DNA of 64,000 nt from NCBI GenBank assembly GCA_000320605.2, contig KB445797.1, positions 347,940 to 411,939 on the forward strand, written 5' to 3'. Made by a program: the position numbers and the translations under genes. The notes under the pieces are model-generated. The model saw only the letters and a list, made by a program, of their open reading frames with translations, was not told where the DNA came from and did no database searches. Positions 57,301 to 64,000 of the stretch are shown piece by piece. How positions within the stretch are numbered: position 1 is the first letter of the stretch; each line of letters opens with the position of its first letter. The DNA comes from Gelatoporia subvermispora B (Eukaryota; Basidiomycota; Agaricomycetes; Polyporales; Gelatoporiaceae).

Positions 57301-58483
57301 CTTGGTTCGTTTCGTCGGCCACAATACATGAGAAATAGGCCATATCTGTGGGCCAGAGAAACCTCCTGAGAGCGACATGGAAGTGAGTCTCAGCAGCTGA
57401 ATGTTCTGATAGCGGCAGCGTCACTAAACATTCCTGGGAGCAGAAAGTGGTTCTGGGTCTTATGTAAGCTAAGTAAGAGAACTTTTGTTATCTTTCTTAC
57501 ATTGCCGGTGTTATATAATCGCTTCTTATGGTATACGGCGCTCAATCTCATGTACTTATTACGTGAGTAGCGCGCGATACAACACGGCGGATCCGAGCGG
57601 ACAGGGACAAGAACCCATTTCCTGACCCTTCATCACTTGTTTCCTGTTCCAAATGACAGACCGGATCTGCTGAGGGCGACAGCGTTGTGTCCCAGCTAAC
57701 ACCGCGAACATGTGTATCCTGCAGAACTCTGCCAAGACGCACGCACACCACATTTGCACTGTGCATTCCACCGCATAGTACACCGGGGCGTTGGTACACA
57801 TTTGTACCACACGAGCACACGAGAGGCGGCTGCATGCGATGAGGGGCTGCGTCTACAAAAACCCTACTGCCCGATAGTTGCCACCCGACGACCGTCGCCA
57901 TCACGAGAAGCATCCCCGCGCCCGCGACTGTCAATACCCCAGATCGCAGTCTCTCGCTCGACCGCAAGACATCAAAACCGCCTCACGCTTGCCATGAAAC
58001 AAAGAACTATACCCGCATGAGCGATATCTGCCATTTGAACGAGATAAGAAGGCTAGCGGGTCCATATATTGCATCAGTCAAATCCGAATGCAGAAGTCAG
58101 ACAAGTAGCCCACAACATCAGGACCCGTGAAGCATTGCAAATCCAGGGCCGGACAGGTGATGAGCGACAGCCATACCGCCACAGTCGCTTGTGAGCCGGC
58201 GCCGTCGGTGGGATGTTCGACGTGAAGCTTGCAGCATTAAATCAATAAAAGAGAGCATCACGTCATTCTTTGATATCATGCTCGCAAATTAGCCACCAAA
58301 CTCTGGTGCAAATCACGTATGTACTGATCAAGGTGGACCCAATCACTGTACTTCACAAGGGGGATCTGTGATCGATAGGGAGACCGGTCTCAATTCGCAC
58401 ACCACGAGCGCTCCAAATCCCGCGACGTAGTATTGTCCGCAAAGTATTTATCAACCAGATTCATGCTCGCTCGGGTGAGCTGA
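57301..58483. other. spacer between protease copies 1 and 2
   Basis: About 1.2 kb. A minus-strand frame (57548-57967) has one possible hydrophobic span (LTVAGAGMLLVMATVVGW) but no start context or domain, so it is not called as a gene. The part after about 58255 is the duplicated 3' flank. Confidence 0.35.
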
Positions 58484-60237
58484 TCAGTTCGTTGTAGCGT
58501 CCGTGAAAGATGTGGTGGCGAAGCCAGCTTGGCTAGATCCCGCGTTGAATACGAAGAAAAACCTCTCCAACCACACCATCCCATTGATGAAATCGAGACC
58601 AGACCCGGTGTCCGAGCCGATGTCACCGGCAACAAGGTAAATCGTGTCGTCGTTGCCGCCGATAGCAGTGTTGAGCTACGAGGGTGATTGCATCAGGATC
58701 ATTCGCAAATAGTGAGCATTGTATCTCGTACCGCCCGTGGCCAGATTTGCGCGTTCGGAGTGAATTCGAAACTCGTCTGATACCATGATCCGTAGGTACA
58801 TAGCCATAGTGGTCAGGGCTGACACTCACATCACCTATGTTGAAGAACAAGCTTTCCAAATTAGCGAAGTTCTCCGCAGATATCGTGAACAGCCCTGTGG
58901 CTTCATCAGGCTCGCTACTGGCGCCCACCGCATCCACGTAACGATCGATGGCATCTAGACTGTAGCTCAACGAAAGTGATCGCATGCCTCTTTGAATCCA
59001 ACTGACCAGTTGCGATCAATAGAAGAGTTGTTCCAGTATCAACGATACCGGCCGTCGAGGTCAGAATGCTCGTCCCAGCAGTGCCATATGTGATCGATTG
59101 GTCAATTCCGACGAATTCGTTGGCGGGAGAAGTCGTGGTGATTGGGCTAGAATAAAGGTGAATTTGACTGAAGAATCCTTCGATATAACGCTTACACGAG
59201 TGTGATCGACCCGGTGAACTTGCTCGAGTCGGTTCCACCAAAGGTCAACTCACCGTTCGTGGATGTATCGGTTGTCGTAGGTTCGAACGAGATACCAACT
59301 TCATGAGCACTGATCAGCCCCTGGGAGAATGCATTGTCTGTGACGGTCGGGATGGTGGTCGTCTCATCAGGGAATAGAGTGTCTGCACAAAATCAGCTAG
59401 TGTCTGGCATCTTGTCGTTCCAATTACCTTCGGTCAGATCCACAGGGCCAATGCTATACAGTCGTCATCGGTTAAAAGTGTCTCAAAATATGACATAGGC
59501 CTTACCCCAGAATTCCGTCGACACCTTCGAAACCTTCGGAGATAAGGGCGGCGCCAATACCCTGGTTCGGGATGACCAACGATCCTATCGTGACTGTGTC
59601 CGTAAACTGTTCGCCTATCGAAAAATGTTCGGTACTGTCTCGAACTTGGTGATATCGAATTATTACCTATGAAGAAACCGGAGCCGTAGGTGACGGCCTG
59701 GATGTGGTCAGACTACATCATCAGAATTATTTGCTCGATGAAGCATACCACTTCCTGCCCAGTGCTTTTTGTAGAGCTACTTTCCTCGAACGCCTTGCCA
59801 GCTCCGACCCAAGTATTGGATGATCCGGTGTCGACAATCAAACTGTCTACACAGGACTATCAAGACGCGCAGAGCTACTTCACTAGAATTCTCGAACGCA
59901 CAATCAGTGGCTGGAGTGCCGACGCCGACCTGCCTTGAGGTTAACGGATAACAGCAAAAGGCATCGAGGAGAGGCTCACAGTTGCAACGTAGCTGACGAC
60001 CTCGTTTATGACAGGGACGTTGAAGACAGATGCAGCCGACTTCGCACGTGTAGGGCGAATGAAGGTACCACTACGCATGGAGCGTGCTCTGGCCCGGTCG
60101 AGGTCCGCGACAGTGGATTCCCCAGTAAGGTTGAGGCGCCTGACAACAGGCACAGAGATAGGCGAATTCTTGACAGTGATCGGATTGGCCGCCACAGCCA
60201 AGGCGCAGAGCAAGACCAGGGAGACAGTGGGGAACAT
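58484..60237 (-). CDS. pepsin-like aspartic protease (A1, polyporopepsin type), copy 2
   Basis: Close tandem paralogue of copy 1, same intron positions, from ATG 60237 to TGA 58484. Signal peptide MFPTVSLVLLCALAVAANP; propeptide SVPVVRRLNLTGESTVADLD. Catalytic motif 1 is in SLIVDTGSSNTWVGAGKAFE, the flap in TYGSGFF, motif 2 in TAGIVDTGTTLLLIATG. The C-terminal region LDFINGMVWLERFFFVFNA precedes a TTFFTDATTN end. Promoter, introns and 3' flank remain alignable to copy 1, so the pair is younger than copy 3. I saw no stop or frameshift while following the exons, although each short exon was not summed. Confidence 0.88.
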
Positions 60238-60289
60238 CTTGCAGGAAACGACGACGGCCGCTGGAATGCAAGCAGCTGCGCAAGTGCTA

Positions 60290-60296
60290 CTTATAA
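60290..60296 (-). promoter_or_regulatory. TATA box of protease copy 2
   Basis: TATAAGT on the minus strand in GTTATAAGTAGCAC, about 55 bp upstream of the ATG, nearly identical to the copy 1 promoter. Confidence 0.6.
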
Positions 60297-60299
60297 CAC

Positions 60300-62133
60300 C
60301 TCGTATCGCTTCGTCGGCCGCAGTGCATGACAAACCAAGCCATAGCTGTGGGCCAGGGGAATCTCCTGAGAATGATACGGAAGCAAGTCTCAGTAACTCG
60401 AGGTTCTGATAGCGGCAGCACGAGCCCCGGGTTCGCGCTTCGCGGGTCCGGTCGCTGTTGAACGGGATTGGATGATAAATGCGACACAGTGCCATTGAGC
60501 ATGTGGCATACTATGACGTTATTCACAGGTTAAGTGTTCAGAGCAGTGATCGTCAAAGCATGGGAAAGTTGTGATCCTATGTACACCTTTGGGCACGAAA
60601 GCCCTCAGCTGCTCCGGTTCACCAGTCTAAAGAGACTTGTCCATATCAGGCAAGACATCTAGATACTTCAGTGGTCTTGCAATTATGATCGTTGTGCGCC
60701 AATATGACGCACTTGAACGTTTGAACGTCCGATCTGTGGAGGAAGGTCATACTGTCAATTAGCTGCGCTTACCAGCTGTAATAAGCACAACTCACAGAGG
60801 CTACATCCTTCTTCGCGTCATATGTTCAAGACGCTTGCTTGTTCATCAACGGAACCGAATACTGGAAAAGGGTGAACCGGATAGTGAGTAATCTCACGGC
60901 GTTCAAAAGAGTACCACGCACTGGGAAGTGACAGTACCAAATTGTGTATACGGACCGTGGAGCTATGGATAGCGACCGACGGATTGGTTAGCACAGGAAG
61001 TTGAATTCGACCAGCGTGTCAACATCTCTGGACGGCATCACACGATACAAATACACAAGCCTGCAATTTATGCGTCCCAGGTGTATAGGCGAGGACAATA
61101 GATCGACAATACAGTGCTTCGGATATACATCCGGCTCCGCCGCGGGCAGCCTACAGTGAGGGTGACTGAGCATCGCCCTAGACACCGGAAATATGCACGG
61201 ATGCTTCTTGACGGTATGGCTGTCACGAGGCAGGACTAAGCTCAATCAAGCTCAATACGTGGATGGCCGAAGCTCCATATAAAAGTCGGTTGCGCTATGT
61301 TTTACAATATAGCTCCACCATCCGTGCCTGGGAGCTCCAAGAGCCTCCGTCAAGCACTGTGTGATATCTCGGGGCTGTTATTCGCATAGCGCAGTTGAGC
61401 CGTTAGACTGGGGTGTGACATTCCGCATTTATCGCTTGCAGAATGAGCAGAGCACGACATATACCAGCTATGGCGGGATATACTCTCTCATGAGCTAACG
61501 CCATCATCTGTGCTTCTGTGCTCATCTACGGCTCATGACCAATCGATCACAAGTATATTCCAGGTTTAGAAGGTCCAAAGTCGACCAAAGTCACGCAAAC
61601 GCTTATGGCAAGTGCCACTTACTAGCATAGAGGATCTGCATTCCGCAGCCAAGCCCAGGTTCGTGCTGGTCCCGTTACTGAATTTCACTTGGCCACGTGT
61701 ACCGCAAGATAAGTTTTATAGGGTGAGGAGTAGTCCGGACAGAGGAGTATAAGTATGAGAAAATAGCACATTCATGGAATGAAGAAGCGAACCGACGTGA
61801 ACGCATCTGCAGTCGAAGAACGGGACACCGTCGGGCTGAGGCGGCTTGGGTTGCATCGCGTGGGAAGCACATCACCAATAGCACGTGCCCCTTGCGCGAC
61901 AGCTCGCAAAACATACCTAGAAATACCAGTGCGTCTCAGAAGTAAGTCACTACGGGAACCCGACGAGAAACTCCTTTCGTTATCAATTGCGATGTACAAG
62001 TACCTAAAGAAAGTTACAAATTGACGTAATATGCGCCTGACTGCACTGTCGCGAAGTATATCAAGGGAGCGTGGTACACAGTCCGTGAGGGCATATCACG
62101 GAAGAAGCATCCCCACGCAGTATCATGGGCTAC
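60300..62133. other. spacer between protease copies 2 and 3, no gene recognised
   Basis: About 1.8 kb without a supported gene. A TATAAAA word at about 61279-61285 has no recognisable gene behind it. The word CTGTCACGAGGCAGGAC (61220-61236) is shared with 8310-8326. Confidence 0.35.
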
Positions 62134-63918
62134 TTAGTTCGTTGTAGCATGAGTGAAGGATGTGGTCGCGAATCCGACCTCGCTGGCGCCGACGTTGAAG
62201 ACGAAGTAGAATCTCTCCAGCCATACCAGACCGTTGATGAAGTCGAGACCAGACCCGGTGTCAGAGCCGATGTCGTTGACAACGAGGTAAATGTTCTTCG
62301 AAGTGCCACCGATGGCAGAGTTCAGCTATAAGGGGGACGTGTGAGTACCAGATAGCGCGGCGTCTGTCCAGCTACACTCACCGAGCGGGGCCAAATCTGC
62401 GCGTTAGCGGTAAATTCGAACGACTCCTAGGGGGACATTAGCTCGATTATTTTCGACACAGATAAGGAAAGCGCATACGCTGCCAATGTTGAAGAACAGG
62501 CTCTCAAGCTTAGCGAAGTTCGCTGACGAGATGGTGTATAGACCAGTCTCCTCGTCGGGCTCGGAGCTGGCGCCGACAGCCTTCAGATAGCGCTGAAGGG
62601 CGTCTACAATATCAATTTAGTCATTGACCATTTCGAAATCGAACTAAATATAGCCTACCGGTAGCGATGTAGAGCAAAGTGGTACCGGTGTCCACGATGC
62701 CAGCAGTGCTGGTCAAGACACTGGTTCCCGAGGATGAGCCGTAGGTGATAGACTGGTCAATTCCAACGTATTCGCTCGCAGGTGATGTCCCCGTGATGGG
62801 GCTTCACGGCAAATCAGCTTGCGGCGATTGTGGACGATAATAGGACGACGCTCACGTGAAGGAGATGGAACCCGTGAACTTGCTCGAGTCGGTGCCGCCG
62901 AAGGTGAGCTCACCGTTGGCGGACGTATCGCTGGTCGTGGGCTCGAACGAAATCCCAACCTCGTGAGCGCTAATGAGCCCCTGCGAGAACGCATTGTCCG
63001 TGACAGTGGGCACAGTTCCGCCGCGAGAGACGGTGCCTAATCACGCTCTATTTAGTTCCGACCTTTCGACACATATGCCACGACCTACCCTCCGTGAGAT
63101 CTACGGGACCGATCCTGCATTGCTGGCGTCAGACTCCAGCAAATTCCCCGAGTGTCACGCGTTGCTCACCCAAGGATACCATCAACACCTTCGAAACCTT
63201 CCGAGCGGGATGCTACACCGATGCCCTGGCCAGTAATTGTGAGCCCGGATCCAAGCGTCACGGTGTCGGTGTATTCGGTGCCTATGGTCGTAGCCAATTA
63301 TTACTTACAAAATGTGGGCGCAAACCATTAGAACTTACCGCTGAAAGATCCGGATCCGTATTCAACAGACTACAGATATGTGATAAACCAGTATCGTTCT
63401 GAAGAGATCACAAATCACTCACAACCGACGAACCAGTGCTCTTTGAGGTGCTAGTCTTCTTGTAAGACTGTCCAGCGCCGATCCAAGTGTTGGAGGAACC
63501 AGTGTCCACGATCAAGTCATCTATTGTCGAACATCATTGAGAGATGTTTTTTTATCGCGGAGAAGTTTAAACGCACAGTTCGTTGCCGGGGAACCGACAC
63601 CGACCTACAAACAAAAATTAGCTGATCGGCGAATATTATCAGTGAATACAATCGACGCACAGAAGCAGTGTATTGGACTAAGCCGTTCGTAACAGGAACG
63701 TTCAAAACAGCAGCAGCAGCACTGGCTCCATGCACGGTGGCGATGGAACGGTCACGGAAGCCCTGCACCCTAGCCCGGTCGATGTCCGCGATAGTAGCCT
63801 CCCCCTTGAGGTTCAGCTTCCTGACAATGGGCAGCGTGATCGGCGAGTCTCGGACGACCACCGGCTTAGCCGTGACTGCCAATACGCAGAGCAGGAGGAG
63901 GGAAACGGCGGGGAACAT
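62134..63918 (-). CDS. pepsin-like aspartic protease (A1, polyporopepsin type), copy 3
   Basis: Third member of the array, more diverged than copies 1 and 2, from ATG 63918 to TAA 62134. Signal peptide MFPAVSLLLLCVLAVTAKP; propeptide LPIVRKLNLKGEATIADIDR. Catalytic motif 1 is in DLIVDTGSSNTWIGAGQSYK; Lys/Ser/Thr-rich sequence follows (KTSTSKSTGSS). Catalytic motif 2 is in STAGIVDTGTTLLYIA. Conserved text includes AFSQGLISAHEVGISFEP and GELTFGGTDSSKFTGSISF, with an end reading THATTN. Introns fall where they do in the other copies. No disruption was seen. All three probably act outside the cell in protein degradation at acid pH. Confidence 0.88.
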
Positions 63919-63973
63919 CTCGACTGAAGAGGGGTGACTCTGAGTCGTAAGGGTAACCATTCTGCATTGGCCT

Positions 63974-63979
63974 CTTATA
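63974..63979 (-). promoter_or_regulatory. TATA box of protease copy 3
   Basis: TATAAG on the minus strand in GGGTATAAGAGGCC, about 56 bp upstream of the ATG. The surrounding bases differ from copies 1 and 2. Confidence 0.5.
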
Positions 63980-64000
63980 CCCCGCAAGAGCTTCGGCGCG

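Noticed and set aside
57548..57967. 139-codon minus-strand open frame with one hydrophobic span
   Set aside because: No start context, no homologous feel, no splice extension; it lies in a spacer between duplicated genes.
1..64000. CRISPR arrays, prophage, operons, ribosome-binding sites
   Set aside because: The genome is eukaryotic with introns in nearly every gene. No direct-repeat array with spacers was seen.

Overview
The window looks like a chromosome segment from a wood-decay basidiomycete (Agaricomycetes, most likely Polyporales). The reasons are genes split by many GT-AG introns of about 48-70 nt, a Plavaka transposase with a DUF6532 partner, tandem polyporopepsin-like aspartic proteases, expanded 2OG-Fe(II) oxygenases and TAP-like hydrolases, and a single-copy FKS1/GWT1/YOP1-type housekeeping set. 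All intron models below were derived by eye from splice signals, reading phase and family resemblance; no search was run.

Region by region. 0-7.7 kb is transposon territory: the 3' exon of a Tnp2/CACTA-like transposase, a five-exon DUF6532 gene (minus), a divergently transcribed and apparently intact 1001-aa Plavaka transposase, and a three-exon 186-aa gene of unknown function (minus). 7.7-11.7 kb is a decayed zone with Ser/Pro-rich gene debris and a clear GT2 polysaccharide-synthase pseudogene. 11.7-13.9 kb holds an intact 520-aa APC amino-acid/GABA permease with a predicted 5-nt exon and a GC-AG intron. 15.2-21.1 kb is an intact FKS1-type 1,3-beta-glucan synthase (11 exons, 1782 aa). 21.7-30.1 kb is a same-strand array of three intact isopenicillin-N-synthase-like 2OG-Fe(II) oxygenases plus a decayed fourth copy, with a small inverted-repeat (MITE-like) element between copies 2 and 3.

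30.2-43.2 kb is a dense housekeeping block: a TAG1-like membrane protein, GWT1 (GPI-inositol acyltransferase), a BAH-PHD chromatin protein with an apparent 2-nt frameshift, mitochondrial ribosomal protein mL57, a MYND zinc-finger protein, a protein with PD-(D/E)XK-nuclease-like residues, and a small acidic protein. 44.4-45.1 kb holds the tail of a DUF6533-type 7TM gene. 45.3-50.6 kb has two tandem TAP-like alpha/beta hydrolases; the downstream copy has a 2-nt deletion just after its catalytic His. 51.2-54.6 kb has YOP1/REEP and a secreted ferritin-like protein. 55.5-63.9 kb is a triplicated pepsin-like (A1) aspartic protease array, two copies of which share promoter and 3' flanks.

Functional themes: cell wall and secretory pathway (glucan synthase, GPI anchoring, ER shaping), extracellular nutrition (proteases, hydrolases, amino-acid uptake), and local tandem duplication with decay of extra copies. 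The best candidate for a poorly described system is the transposon module at 1.7-7.7 kb (DUF6532 gene, Plavaka transposase and the small gene).
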